A DNA stretch of 48,193 bases from NCBI GenBank assembly GCA_947492525.1, contig CANLNQ010000041.1, positions 1-48,193 on the forward strand, given 5' to 3'. The notes beneath the pieces were generated by a model. It saw only the letters and a list, made by a program, of their open reading frames with translations. It was not told the DNA's origin and did no database searches. Positions 26,162-35,304 of this stretch are shown piece after piece; the stretch's first letter is position 1; every line of letters begins with the position of its first letter. The DNA comes from an uncultured Granulosicoccus sp. Its GTDB lineage: Bacteria > Pseudomonadota > Gammaproteobacteria > Granulosicoccales > Granulosicoccaceae. Made by a program: the position numbers and the translations under genes.

Positions 26162-26194
26162 TTGACAATAACTGCCTAGGCAATCATATTGCCT
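26162..26194 (+). promoter_or_regulatory. promoter with MarR-type operator before the efflux operon
   Basis: TTGACA (26162-26167), 17-bp spacer, CATATT (26185-26190) form a -35/-10 pair. A perfect inverted repeat AGGCAATCATATTGCCT (26178-26194) covers the -10, and a second palindrome TGCCTAGGCA (26173-26182) overlaps it in the spacer. Placement inside the promoter suits repression by the MarR protein encoded 27 bp downstream. Confidence 0.72.
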
Positions 26195-26220
26195 GCAGAT
26201 TTTCACCGAGGCGTCATGCC

Positions 26221-26826
26221 ATGTCAAAGCAGGGTGAAGACGACAGACCTGTGCTGTTCAGTGCAGAGCAGTTCGATTCGGAACAATCGATCGGCTACCT
26301 GATGCGTCTTGTGCTCAATTCTATGAAGTCGCAGATCGATCAGGCCATGGAGCCGCATGATCTGACGGCCATGCAGTGGCAGCCGCTCTACATCATTGCC
26401 AACGGTCTAGCAACGACATCGGCAGAAGTTGCCAGGCGCATGCAGGTGGATACCGGTGCGGTGACGCGCATGGTGGACCGCATGGAGCAGAAGGGTCTGC
26501 TCGAGCGCGTTCGCTGCCTGGAGGATCGCCGCGTGGTGAATCTGCAAGTGACTGAAAGTGGCAGGCAGTCGGCTGCTGTCGTGCCCGAAGCGCTGTGCAA
26601 GGTGCTCAATGATCACTTGCGGGGTTTTACGGTCGAGGAAGCCGAGGCCCTGAAGGATTTTCTGCTGCGCATGCTCGAGAACGGTGCAGAGGCTGGATTC
26701 GCCAGCCCGCCGGCCTCCACAGGCCATCGATCCCAGACTCCTTCCACCAACACCAACACCAACACCACCAGCACCACCAGCAACAACAGCAACAACAGCA
26801 ACAACAAGACCGGGAAGCGTTCATGA
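26221..26826 (+). CDS. MarR family transcriptional regulator of the efflux operon
   Basis: A 201-residue winged-helix regulator. Residues 15-160 carry the MarR fold: LTAMQWQPLYIIANG, the recognition region TSAEVARRMQVDTGAVTRMVDRME, and the wing ERVRCLEDRRVVNLQVT. Residues about 170-201 are an unusual tail of Asn, Thr and Ser (NTNTNTTSTTSNNSNNSNN) encoded by aac/acc/agc runs, absent from ordinary MarR proteins (about 150 residues). ATG at 26221 is chosen; upstream sequence to 26140 is the promoter. The stop overlaps the emrA-like start by 4 bases. It probably represses its own operon and is released by the exported compounds. Confidence 0.88.
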   Translation: MSKQGEDDRPVLFSAEQFDSEQSIGYLMRLVLNSMKSQIDQAMEPHDLTAMQWQPLYIIANGLATTSAEVARRMQVDTGAVTRMVDRMEQKGLLERVRCLEDRRVVNLQVTESGRQSAAVVPEALCKVLNDHLRGFTVEEAEALKDFLLRMLENGAEAGFASPPASTGHRSQTPSTNTNTNTTSTTSNNSNNSNNKTGKRS

Positions 26827-28151
26827 GTCAGTCAGAAACAACGCAGCATGAGCAGCACGACGGCGATCGTGCTCAGCAGGCCACACAGGAACGTCAGCGC
26901 AAGCGCCGGCGCGGTTTGGGATCCCTGGCAGTCGTGGTGCTGCTGGGTGGTGCGGGTTACCAGATCTGGCAATACCTCGGCGCACCGGCATCGCAGACGA
27001 CCGACAATGCCTATGTGCAAGGTCCGATCGTTCAGGTCACACCCCAATTGCCGGGCACGGTGGTCGAGATTGCCGCGCAGGACACCGACCATGTCGAAGC
27101 GGGCCAGGTCGTGATTCGCCTGGATCCGGTGGATGCGCAGCTGGCACTGGATCAGGCCGAGGCCGAGCTTGCCCAGACCGTCAGAGAGGTGACGACGCTG
27201 TACGGGAATAATGCAACCCTGAGTGCGCAGATCCGTTCGCGGGAAGCCGATCTGGCTCGCGCGCAGGCTCAGGCGGATCAGTACCGGGGAGATCTGGAGC
27301 GACGGGTTCAGTTGGCGAAGTCCGGTGCAATCTCCAGCGAAGAACTCAAGCACAATCAGGCACAACTGGATGTGGCGGAGAGCACCACGAATGCCGCAGA
27401 GGCAGCCTTGTCTGCGGCGCGAGAGCAGCTGACGACCAGCCTTCTGCTGACGGCCAATACCGATCCGGCCCGACACCCTCGTGTGTTGCGAGCCGCCGCG
27501 CAGATGCGCAATGCCATGCTGGCGTTGCAGCGTACCGAAATCAGAGCGCCCGTGGATGGTTACGTGGCTCAGCGACATGTCCAGCTCGGGCAGCGTGTGC
27601 AGACCGGCAGTTCACTGATGTCCGTGATTCCACTGCGTGATGTCTGGGTCGATGCGAACTTCAAGGAAAGCCAGCTGGCCGACATGCGAATTGGTCAGCG
27701 TGTCGAGCTCGAAGCGGATATCTACGGTGAGGATGTGAGCTATTCGGGAACAGTCGAAGGGCTGGGTGCCGGCACCGGAGCGGCGTTCGCCTTGCTGCCC
27801 GCGCAGAATGCCACAGGCAACTGGATCAAGGTCGTGCAACGCGTGCCCGTCAGAATCAAGCTCGATCAGGGTGAGTTGGCCGAACATCCGCTGCGAATCG
27901 GACTCTCCATGACTGCCCGAGTGCATACCGACGATACCAGCGGTGCACGACTGTCAGACACGGTAGGTACCACAGAGCCGGAGATGCTGCACACGCCCGA
28001 GAGCACCTTGCAAGCCACTCGTCTTGCGGAGGAGGCCGTGCAGAGAATCATCAGTCGCAACATGGCAGCGCCACAGACATCGGCGAATCATGCAGACAGT
28101 GCGGCTGAAGCTGCGATGCAAGCGTCGTCATCAGGTTCTCTCAGCAATTGA
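26823..28151 (+). CDS. emrA: EmrA/HlyD family membrane fusion protein
   Basis: A 442-residue periplasmic adaptor for a tripartite drug exporter. Residues about 35-52 are the single membrane anchor (SLAVVVLLGGAGYQIW); TTDNAYVQGPIVQVTPQLPGTVVEIAAQDTDHV is the family biotinyl-lipoyl segment; a coiled-coil hairpin spans about 100-210; TEIRAPVDGYVAQRHVQLGQRV closes the lipoyl domain, followed by a beta-barrel (VWVDANFKESQLADMRIGQRVELEAD). Residues about 365-442 form a polar Ala/Ser/Thr-rich tail not expected in EmrA (about 390 residues). Translationally coupled to marR (ATGA). No outer-membrane partner gene is nearby. Confidence 0.9.
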   Translation: MSQSETTQHEQHDGDRAQQATQERQRKRRRGLGSLAVVVLLGGAGYQIWQYLGAPASQTTDNAYVQGPIVQVTPQLPGTVVEIAAQDTDHVEAGQVVIRLDPVDAQLALDQAEAELAQTVREVTTLYGNNATLSAQIRSREADLARAQAQADQYRGDLERRVQLAKSGAISSEELKHNQAQLDVAESTTNAAEAALSAAREQLTTSLLLTANTDPARHPRVLRAAAQMRNAMLALQRTEIRAPVDGYVAQRHVQLGQRVQTGSSLMSVIPLRDVWVDANFKESQLADMRIGQRVELEADIYGEDVSYSGTVEGLGAGTGAAFALLPAQNATGNWIKVVQRVPVRIKLDQGELAEHPLRIGLSMTARVHTDDTSGARLSDTVGTTEPEMLHTPESTLQATRLAEEAVQRIISRNMAAPQTSANHADSAAEAAMQASSSGSLSN

Positions 28152-28209
28152 GGACTGCCTGTCTGATGCATGTCAACACTCTGCCTGGTACAGCTGTCGG
28201 TAAGCGATC

Positions 28210-29772
28210 ATGACTGCCACTCGAGAACGCCTGTCACCCTTGACCGGCCCGAAACTGGTCGTCGGCACCATTGTGCTGTCGCTGGCCACGTTCATGAATG
28301 TGCTGGATACATCCATTGCCAATGTCTCCATTCCTGCCATAGCCGGAGATCTGGGTGTCAGTTCGACCCAGGGGACCTGGGTCATCACCTCATTCGCGGT
28401 GGCCAATGCCATCTCGGTGCCATTGACAGGCTGGCTGACCCAGCGCTTCGGTCAGGTCAGATTGTTTGTCGGCAGCATACTCCTGTTCACCCTGGCATCG
28501 CTGCTCTGCGGTATGGCCTCGAGCATCGAAATGCTGATCGCGTTTCGTATTCTGCAAGGCGCCGTAGCCGGGCCCATGATTCCCTTGTCGCAGACACTGT
28601 TGCTGTCCAGCTACCCGGTGGCGAAGGCGGGGCTTGCGCTTGCCATGTGGAGTATTACAACTCTGGTGGCTCCGGTCTGTGGTCCACTGCTGGGAGGCTG
28701 GATAACGGACAATCTGTCATGGCCCTGGATCTTCTACATCAATGTGCCCATCGGTCTGCTGGCGGCTGCCATTACCTGGGGCATCTATCACAAGCGTGAA
28801 ACGCCAACACGGCGTTTGCCGATCGACACGATCGGTCTGGCCCTGCTGGTGATCTGGGTGGGCTCCATGCAGATCATGCTGGATCTGGGCAAGGAACTGG
28901 ACTGGTTCGCCTCATCACAGATCGTGATGCTGGCCATCATCGCCGTCATCGGTTTCATCGCCTTTGTCATCTGGGAACTGACCGATGAGCATCCGGTGGT
29001 CGACCTGCGCCTGTTTGCCGGTCGAAACTTCTGGGTGGGAACCCTGTTGATCTCGCTTGGCTACGGTGCCTTCTTCGGATCCATTGTGCTGCTGCCACTC
29101 TGGCTTCAGCAGTGGATGGGCTATACGGCCACCTGGGCCGGCCTGGTCACCGCGCCGGTGGGTATTTTCGCCATCATCGTCTCACCCATCGTGGGTGCCA
29201 ATATCGCGCGGCTCGATGCGCGAAAGATCGTGACCTTCTCCTTCATGGTGTTCGCTCTGGTGATGTGGATGCGCTCGCAGTTCAGCACCGATTCCACACC
29301 TCAGGCCGTGTTGCTGCCGATTTTCATACAGGGGCTGGCGCTAGCGACATTCTTCATCCCGCTGGTCACCATCACGCTGTCAGGCTTGCCGCCGGAGAAA
29401 CTGCCGGCGGCCTCGGGTCTGTCGAATTTCGCCCGTATCACGGCAGGCGCGATCGGTACATCGGTCAGCACCACGCTGTGGGAGTCTCGGGCCACACTTC
29501 ATCACGCCGAGCTCTCGGAGCACCTGCATGGTGGCAATGAGGTATTCAACACGGCCATGAATTCCCTGTCGGAGAAAGGTTTGAGTCAGATGCAGAGCCT
29601 GTCGCTGCTTGACCGGCTGGTCAATCAACAGGCATTCACCATGAGCGCCGATGACATCTTTCTGGCGTCCGCCATTCTGTTCATCCTGATGATCCCCCTG
29701 GTGTGGCTGGCCCGTCAGGTCAAGCGCCCCGAGGGTGGCGACGATGGGGCGGCTGCCAGTGGAGCGCATTGA
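28210..29772 (+). CDS. emrB: EmrB/DHA2 family multidrug efflux MFS transporter
   Basis: A 520-residue proton-driven exporter with 14 predicted membrane segments, the hallmark of the DHA2 family. Recognisable parts are FMNVLDTSIANVSIPAIAGDLGVSSTQGTWVITSFAVANAISVPLTGWL (motif D1-like region), RILQGAVAGPMIPLSQ and WSITTLVAPVCGPLLGGWITD (motif C, typical of antiporters). It follows the EmrA gene by 58 bp. With EmrA it would pump hydrophobic toxicants from the cell. Just after the stop there is a 10-bp tandem duplication (gatgaaccgc, 29771-29790). Confidence 0.92.
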   Translation: MTATRERLSPLTGPKLVVGTIVLSLATFMNVLDTSIANVSIPAIAGDLGVSSTQGTWVITSFAVANAISVPLTGWLTQRFGQVRLFVGSILLFTLASLLCGMASSIEMLIAFRILQGAVAGPMIPLSQTLLLSSYPVAKAGLALAMWSITTLVAPVCGPLLGGWITDNLSWPWIFYINVPIGLLAAAITWGIYHKRETPTRRLPIDTIGLALLVIWVGSMQIMLDLGKELDWFASSQIVMLAIIAVIGFIAFVIWELTDEHPVVDLRLFAGRNFWVGTLLISLGYGAFFGSIVLLPLWLQQWMGYTATWAGLVTAPVGIFAIIVSPIVGANIARLDARKIVTFSFMVFALVMWMRSQFSTDSTPQAVLLPIFIQGLALATFFIPLVTITLSGLPPEKLPAASGLSNFARITAGAIGTSVSTTLWESRATLHHAELSEHLHGGNEVFNTAMNSLSEKGLSQMQSLSLLDRLVNQQAFTMSADDIFLASAILFILMIPLVWLARQVKRPEGGDDGAAASGAH

Positions 29773-29892
29773 TGAACCGCGATGAACCGCCGAGCAGTGC
29801 GGAGCCAGTTCCGCGCTGATCCTTGCCGAAGGGGGCTTGTGATCGAGCTCCCCCGGGATGCTCGCTGGCGCCGGTGGGGGCGGGCACGCTGG

Positions 29893-30294
29893 TCAGGATG
29901 ACTCGTCCACCCGCTCGACCGGGCCGCCTTGCTTTTCCCAGGTAGAGAATCCTTCTTTCAGATGCGCAGCGTCGAAGCCCATGTCCTGCAGGGTTGCCAC
30001 CGTCAGTGCGGAACGCCAGCCTGATGCGCAGTGGAACACGAACTTCTTGTCCTGCGCGAAGACGTCCTTGAAATAGGGGCTATCCGGGTCGACCCAGAAT
30101 TCGATCATGCCCCGTGGTGCGTGAAAGCTGCCGGGAATGAAGCCGCCGCGTTGTCGCTCGCGGATATCGCGAATGTCCACGATCACCACGTTCGGATCAT
30201 CCACCATCCCGATCAGATCGACAGTCTCGATCTCCTCGATACGCTGCCGCGCGTCGGCCACCATTTGCCGGGTATTGATCTTCAAGGTCCGCAT
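29893..30294 (-). CDS. rhodanese-like domain protein
   Basis: A 133-residue single-domain sulfurtransferase. VDIRDIRERQRGGFIPGSFHAPRG is the rhodanese N-terminal signature, and FHCASGWRSALTV holds the active-site Cys 89 in a six-residue loop typical of thiosulfate- or persulfide-using rhodaneses. The start is ATG at 30294, where homology begins; the frame stays open upstream through the SDR gene on the other strand, which is a shadow. It is divergent from the SDR gene by 219 bp and may belong to the sulfur-related gene set that follows. Confidence 0.88.
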   Translation of the reverse strand: MRTLKINTRQMVADARQRIEEIETVDLIGMVDDPNVVIVDIRDIRERQRGGFIPGSFHAPRGMIEFWVDPDSPYFKDVFAQDKKFVFHCASGWRSALTVATLQDMGFDAAHLKEGFSTWEKQGGPVERVDESS

Positions 30295-30513
30295 GTGCCT
30301 GTTCCTGTCGGGGAAATCACTGAGGGCGATAGTGACAGTAATGAATTGACGCTGCAACTGCTGCGCTGGCGCGTCAGACGGTTCGCCTGCAAGTGATTCG
30401 GGCCCGGGCAATTGGGGATGCCTGTTACCGAATGCCGCCATGAACTGTACAAGCGCTCGCGGTTCAAGCAAGATTGAACGCTCGACCAAGCAACGAATGA
30501 CAAGGTGACAAAC

Positions 30514-31266
30514 ATGACTGCAAAACCACTGGCACTGGTCACGGGTGCCGCCCAGGGTATCGGCTATGCCTGCGCCGAGGCGCTGGCGGAAAATGGCTAT
30601 CAACTTGTCCTGTGTGACATCAATGCTGAAGGGGTTGCCGAGGCGGCCAGCACCCTCGGTGGCGATACCGTGTCCATGGTCTGCGACATGGGCGATACCG
30701 ATGCAATCAGCGCCATGTTCGACGCCATAGAGCGCGATCATGGGCCGGTCACTGCACTGGTCAACAACGCCGGCATTGCAGCCCCCGGCGATTTTCTCGA
30801 TACAACTCTGGAGCAGTTTCGCCAGGTGATCGATGTGAATCTGATCGGTACCTTTGCCGCCTTGCAGCGCGCGGCTCGCACCATGGTGGAAAACAAGATT
30901 CAGGGTTCGATCGTCAACATGTCGTCCATCAATGCCGTGGTGGCCATACCTTCCATCGCGGCCTATTGTTCCTCCAAGGGCGGTGTCATGCAGCTGACCA
31001 AGGCCTCGGCGCTGGCGCTGGCGCCGCACAACATACGCGTCAATGCCGTGGGCCCGGGATCCATCGACACCGCCATGATGGCTGGCGTCAATGCCAATCC
31101 GGAAGCGATGAAGATGGTGATGTCCAGAACACCCCTGAAGCGAGTCGGCAAGGCCCAGGAAATCGCCAATGTCGTGGCCTTCCTGACCAGTGACAAGGCC
31201 AGCTACGTGACCGGCGAGACCATCTATGTCGATGGTGGTCGTCTGGGCATGAACTACACTTGCTGA
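30514..31266 (+). CDS. short-chain dehydrogenase/reductase
   Basis: A 250-residue classical SDR. Cofactor loop TGAAQGIG near residue 10, NNAGIA, catalytic Ser in NMSSINA, Tyr and Lys in YCSSKGG, and the C-terminal YVTGETIYVDGGRLG. NAD(P)-dependent oxidation or reduction of an alcohol/ketone; substrate unknown. ATG at 30514 has AAGGTG 6 bases upstream; a GTG at 30505 is less likely because it lies inside that site. It lies 29 bp before the molybdoenzyme gene, so the two are probably cotranscribed. Confidence 0.89.
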   Translation: MTAKPLALVTGAAQGIGYACAEALAENGYQLVLCDINAEGVAEAASTLGGDTVSMVCDMGDTDAISAMFDAIERDHGPVTALVNNAGIAAPGDFLDTTLEQFRQVIDVNLIGTFAALQRAARTMVENKIQGSIVNMSSINAVVAIPSIAAYCSSKGGVMQLTKASALALAPHNIRVNAVGPGSIDTAMMAGVNANPEAMKMVMSRTPLKRVGKAQEIANVVAFLTSDKASYVTGETIYVDGGRLGMNYTC

Positions 31267-31295
31267 AGACGCAGTCGCACACAGAAGGAAACGGC

Positions 31296-33593
31296 ATGAC
31301 AAAGCTCGCAATCACGGTCAATCACTGGGGTGTCGGGCGGGCACGGGTGCTCGATGGCAAGCTGCTGGATGTCGGCTCGCATCCGGCAGATGCAGCGCCA
31401 TCGCCGATCAACGGAAATATCGCCAGCAGTCTCAACGGCGATGCACGAGTCAGGTATCCGGCAGTACGAAAAAGCTGGCTGGAGCAGGGCCCCCTGGCAA
31501 GAGCAGGCGAGCGCGGTCGCGAACCCTTTGTCGAGGTCAGTTGGGACAAGGCGCTGGAATTGCTGGCGACAGAGCTTGACCGGGTTCGACAGCAGCACGG
31601 AAACGAGTCGATCTATGCCGGTTCCTATGGCTGGTCCAGTGCCGGACGTCTTCATCATGCACAGAGTCAACTGAAGCGCTTCCTGAACGTCTGCGGCGGC
31701 TTCGTGCGTTCGGAAGGCAACTACAGCTATAACGCGGCACTGGGTCTGATGCCTCATGTCATCAAGAACTACCGCGAGATGGTGGTCGAGGCGACGCGCT
31801 GGAAGGTGGTTGCCGAGCAGGTCGATCTGGTCGTCATGTTCGGTGGCATTCCGATGCGCAGCACGCAGGTATCGGATGGCGGCATCGGGCGGCATCGTGC
31901 CGCAGACGACATGCGAGCCTGTGCCGAGGCAGGAGTCAGGTTCATCAATCTGAGCCCCTTGCGAACCGATGCTGCCGATGAACTGGGTGCTGAATGGTTG
32001 CCGCCGCGACCCGGCAGCGATACCGCCGTGATGATGGGACTGGCGCATTACCTGATGGCAGAAGGGCTGCACGATCAGGGTTTTCTCGAGCGCTATACCG
32101 TCGGTCATGAACAGGTACGTGCCTACCTGTTCGGCGAGACAGACGGCATCGTCAAGGATCTGCATTGGGCTGCCGATCTGTCGGGGCTGGATGCATCTCG
32201 GCTGGCAGCGCTGGCGCGCGACATGGCCGCGAGTCGCACCCTGATCACCACCACAGCAGGCATTCAGAGGGCCGATTTCGGAGAACAGCCCTTGTGGATG
32301 ACGGTGACACTTGCGGCCGTTCTGGGACAGATCGGGCAGGCCGGCGGATTTGGTATCGGTTATGCCGTCAATGGCAGTATCGGTTCCAGTGCTCGCCCGT
32401 ACCGGGCCGGATCCTTCCCGCAAGGGTGCAATCCTGTCGAGAATTTCGTGCCGGTGGCGATGGTGGCAGATGCATTGCTGCATCCGAACGAGGAATATGA
32501 CTACGCCGGTACCCGCATGCGCTTCCCCGACATACGCATGGTGTGGTGGGCCGGTGGCAACCCCTTTCACCACGCCCAGGACCTGAACCGACTCCGGCAG
32601 GCATTCCAGCGACCGGAGACCGTCATCGTCAATGAAATGAACTGGACCAGCACGGCGCGACACGCGGATATCGTGTTGCCGGTAGCGGCAGCCGAGGAGC
32701 GCATGGATTTTGCTGCCGGCAAGTATGACCCTGCCTTGTTGCCCATGCCCGCCATCGCCGAGCCACCGGGGGAGGCCATGAGCGAATACGATATCTTTGC
32801 AGCGCTCGAGCAGCACATGAACATGGGGAACCGGTTCAGTGAAGGTCTCAGTGCCCGGCAATGGCTGGATCGCCTGTGGGAAGAGACGCGAGACGAGGCA
32901 CGCCGCCACGGTGACGAACTGCCACCCTGGGATGACTTCATCGCAGGCGATATCATCGAACTGAAAGACCCTGAGCCGCAGAGGATTTTTCTGAGTGAGT
33001 TCCGGGCCGATCCACAAGCGTCCCCTTTGCCAACCCCCAGCGGCCTGATAGAGCTGTATTCTCAGACCATTGCCGACTTCGGCTATGAGGATTGCCCCGG
33101 TCACGCCACCTGGATGGCGCCGCGAGGTATCAGCAACGGCGACGTCAAGCGATTTCCGCTGCAGATGCTCTCAGGCCAGCCTGCCACCCGTTTGCACAGC
33201 CAGCTGGATAATGGTGATTACAGTCGCAGCTGCAAGATACAGGGGCGAGAACCTGTGCTGATTCATCCCGAGGATGCGCGTCTTCGCAACATCCTGGACG
33301 GCGATGTCGTGGAACTGTTCAATGACAAGGGGCGTTGTCTGGCAGGTGCGCGACTGACCACGGATGTCATGCCGGGAGTTGTATTTCTGTGGACGGGGGC
33401 CTGGTATGATCCCGATTTCGATGCTCCGCAGCACCGCGACAGACACGGCAATCCGAATGTCCTGACGCACGATCTGCGCACCTCGAGACTGTCTCAGGGG
33501 CCCGCCTCACATTCGGCCTTCGTTGAACTGTCGCGCTTTGACGGGGAGCTGCCCGGCATCCGTGTGCATTCCCAGCCGGAATTCCTTGGCTGA
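31296..33593 (+). CDS. BisC/TorA-type molybdopterin-dependent S- or N-oxide reductase
   Basis: A 765-residue molybdoenzyme, close in length to E. coli BisC (777). It starts MTKLAITVNHWGVGRARV, the DMSO-reductase-family type III start lacking an iron-sulfur Cys motif, and lacks a Tat signal, so it should act in the cytoplasm. GSYGWSSAGRLHHAQ (109-123) aligns with the molybdenum-ligand loop; Ser 115 is the likely ligand. Molybdopterin-contact regions include NPFHHAQDLNRL and WTSTARHADIVLPV. Expected reaction: reduction of a sulfoxide such as biotin or methionine sulfoxide, or an N-oxide. ATG at 31296 follows AGAAGGAA. Convergent with the regulator gene, one base apart. Confidence 0.87.
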   Translation: MTKLAITVNHWGVGRARVLDGKLLDVGSHPADAAPSPINGNIASSLNGDARVRYPAVRKSWLEQGPLARAGERGREPFVEVSWDKALELLATELDRVRQQHGNESIYAGSYGWSSAGRLHHAQSQLKRFLNVCGGFVRSEGNYSYNAALGLMPHVIKNYREMVVEATRWKVVAEQVDLVVMFGGIPMRSTQVSDGGIGRHRAADDMRACAEAGVRFINLSPLRTDAADELGAEWLPPRPGSDTAVMMGLAHYLMAEGLHDQGFLERYTVGHEQVRAYLFGETDGIVKDLHWAADLSGLDASRLAALARDMAASRTLITTTAGIQRADFGEQPLWMTVTLAAVLGQIGQAGGFGIGYAVNGSIGSSARPYRAGSFPQGCNPVENFVPVAMVADALLHPNEEYDYAGTRMRFPDIRMVWWAGGNPFHHAQDLNRLRQAFQRPETVIVNEMNWTSTARHADIVLPVAAAEERMDFAAGKYDPALLPMPAIAEPPGEAMSEYDIFAALEQHMNMGNRFSEGLSARQWLDRLWEETRDEARRHGDELPPWDDFIAGDIIELKDPEPQRIFLSEFRADPQASPLPTPSGLIELYSQTIADFGYEDCPGHATWMAPRGISNGDVKRFPLQMLSGQPATRLHSQLDNGDYSRSCKIQGREPVLIHPEDARLRNILDGDVVELFNDKGRCLAGARLTTDVMPGVVFLWTGAWYDPDFDAPQHRDRHGNPNVLTHDLRTSRLSQGPASHSAFVELSRFDGELPGIRVHSQPEFLG

Positions 33594-33594
33594 A

Positions 33595-34293
33595 TCAGGA
33601 CAGTTCCACACCGGCGCACCGCGCCGTGTTGCTGATGTGCTGGCGCATCGCCTGGCAGGCCCGGTCGGCATCGCCTTGTCTGAGAGCGTCCAGGATCATG
33701 CGGTGTTCGCTGATCGATTGCGCCATGCGTGCCGGTTCGGTATTCGGAATGGGCTGGCGCTGGCTTTCGCTGAGAAGATCCTGCACGGACTGATACAGTC
33801 GGGTGAGCATGAGGTTATTGCACGCCTCTGCAATGGTGCGATGAAAGCGCAGGTCGGCTTCCACATGCGCCATCAGGTCACCCTTGTTCCACGCATCCTC
33901 GAATGCCTGGTTGGCCGATTCCAGAGCGTCGAGCGTGGCCTCCGACAGCGAGCCTGCTCCCAATCGGCAAAGCTCGCCCTCGATCAGTATGCGTGACTGA
34001 AAGACATCCTTGATGTCATAGGTGTCGCCGTAGCGCCAGGTGCGGGGAGTGCCGCTGTCCTCTTCCGGGTCGACGACGAAGGTACCGCGCGCCGGCAGAG
34101 TACGCACGAGTCCCAGCGTCTCGAGCGTCAGCAGTGCTTCGCGCAACGATGGCCGCGAAACTTTCAACTGTTCCGACAGCACACGCTGCGATGGAATCTT
34201 CTCGCCCGGTTGCAGTTCGCCAGAGCGGATCATGTCCTGGAGCTTGCGCGCGATGGCCTGACCCAGCGGTACCTTGTTGTCCATCAGATTCAA
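33595..34293 (-). CDS. GntR-family (FadR/FCD type) transcriptional regulator
   Basis: A 232-residue repressor-type regulator. Residues 10-75 are the winged helix (LGQAIARKLQDMIRSGELQPGEKIPSQRVLSEQLKVSRPSLREALLTL split by the wing); residues about 95-225 are the FCD ligand domain with metal-type residues in HVEADLRFHRTIAEACNN and SEHRMILDAL. TTG at 34293 has GAGAGGA 8 bases upstream and is preferred; ATG at 34284 (residue 4) is the alternative. Divergent from the ABC transporter genes, so it probably controls them, and its effector is likely the transported substrate or a breakdown product. Confidence 0.88.
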   Translation of the reverse strand: MNLMDNKVPLGQAIARKLQDMIRSGELQPGEKIPSQRVLSEQLKVSRPSLREALLTLETLGLVRTLPARGTFVVDPEEDSGTPRTWRYGDTYDIKDVFQSRILIEGELCRLGAGSLSEATLDALESANQAFEDAWNKGDLMAHVEADLRFHRTIAEACNNLMLTRLYQSVQDLLSESQRQPIPNTEPARMAQSISEHRMILDALRQGDADRACQAMRQHISNTARCAGVELS

Positions 34294-34357
34294 TCTACAT
34301 ATCCTCTCGGCAGGCTGCTGTCATCGTCGATGACAGATCAGGCAAGCGCACGACAGC

Positions 34358-34411
34358 TTGCAATCGAAAAACACCCGTGCTTATATAGTGGTCAGACCGG
34401 TAAGACCGGTT
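34358..34411 (+). promoter_or_regulatory. promoter and FadR-type operator for the ABC operon
   Basis: TTGCAA (34358-34363), 18-bp spacer, TATATA (34382-34387) form a promoter reading toward the binding-protein gene. Immediately downstream TGGTCAGACCG (34389-34399) fits the FadR-subfamily operator TGGT-N3-ACCA with one mismatch, and agaccggta/agaccggtt (34394-34411) is a direct repeat that adds a second ACCGGT. Confidence 0.6.
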
Positions 34412-34446
34412 AAGCCGCATAATTCATTGTAACAGGGGCACATTGT

Positions 34447-35241
34447 ATGAACACACGTTTTTTGAAGAGCACTGCCATCGGCGCGTCATTGCTGGCAGCG
34501 ACCAGCCTGACGGCGCTGGCGCAGGACACGCTCACCGTTGGCGCCAATATCGGTAATGTGCCTTGGGAGTTTCTTGACGATTCAGGGGATACCGTTGGCT
34601 TCGAAGTGGATCTGGTCAAGGCCGTCGCCGACAAGCTCGGTGCGGACGTCGATATTCAGAACATCCCGTTCAATGGACTGTTCTCGGCGGTGCAATCCGG
34701 CCGTATCGATATCGCAACATCATCCATCACCATCACGGACGAGCGTTTGCAGTCAGTGAGCTTTGCCCAGCCTTACTACGACAGCGATCAGTCTCTGACA
34801 ACTGCCTCGGGCGGGCCGGAGTCACTGGAAGAGATGGAAGGCAAGGTCGTGGGTGTGGATACCGGGTCCACCGGCGACATGTGGGCCACGGCCAATGCCG
34901 AGAGCTATTCCTTTGGTGATATCAGACGCTATGAAGGTCTGGCCCCGGCCATGCTCGATCTGGCGGCAGGGCGCATTGACGGATACATATCCGATATCCC
35001 AGCGCTGTTGTATTACGTGAAGGACAAGCCGGGCCTGCAGGTTGTCGAACGTATCGAAACCGGCGAGAAGTATTCCATGATGTTCGCCAAGGATGCGGAA
35101 CTGGCGGTTCAGGTCAATGATGTGCTGACTGAGCTCAAGGAAAGCGGTGTCGTGGCTCAATTGCATGAAAAGTGGTTCGGTGCGGCACCGGAGGAGACCA
35201 CTTCCACGGTTCAGGTTCTGGACATGCCATCGGCTGAATAA
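34447..35241 (+). CDS. polar amino-acid-type ABC transporter substrate-binding protein
   Basis: A 264-residue family 3 periplasmic binding protein. Signal peptide: [21 protein letters not shown], cleaved before QDTL. The mature part has the family pattern [26 protein letters not shown], then [39 protein letters not shown], split by the ligand pocket, and a C-terminal [14 protein letters not shown]. It would bind an amino acid or related small polar compound. First gene after the GntR-controlled promoter; the permease follows after 63 bp. Confidence 0.88.
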   Translation: MNTRFLKSTAIGASLLAATSLTALAQDTLTVGANIGNVPWEFLDDSGDTVGFEVDLVKAVADKLGADVDIQNIPFNGLFSAVQSGRIDIATSSITITDERLQSVSFAQPYYDSDQSLTTASGGPESLEEMEGKVVGVDTGSTGDMWATANAESYSFGDIRRYEGLAPAMLDLAAGRIDGYISDIPALLYYVKDKPGLQVVERIETGEKYSMMFAKDAELAVQVNDVLTELKESGVVAQLHEKWFGAAPEETTSTVQVLDMPSAE

Positions 35242-35304
35242 GTCTTCGCGACAGGGCTGATCCGTCCTGCCGGACGGATCGCCTGCTGCTGACGAGAGCC
35301 ATTC

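Noticed and set aside
29830..29885. GC-rich inverted segments after emrB
   Set aside because: Pairing is imperfect and long-looped, with no T-run; not strong enough to call a terminator.
31254..33104. Long open frame of about 616 codons on the minus strand
   Set aside because: It is fully antisense to the molybdoenzyme gene, has no recognisable domain and results from the high-GC codon pattern of the real gene.
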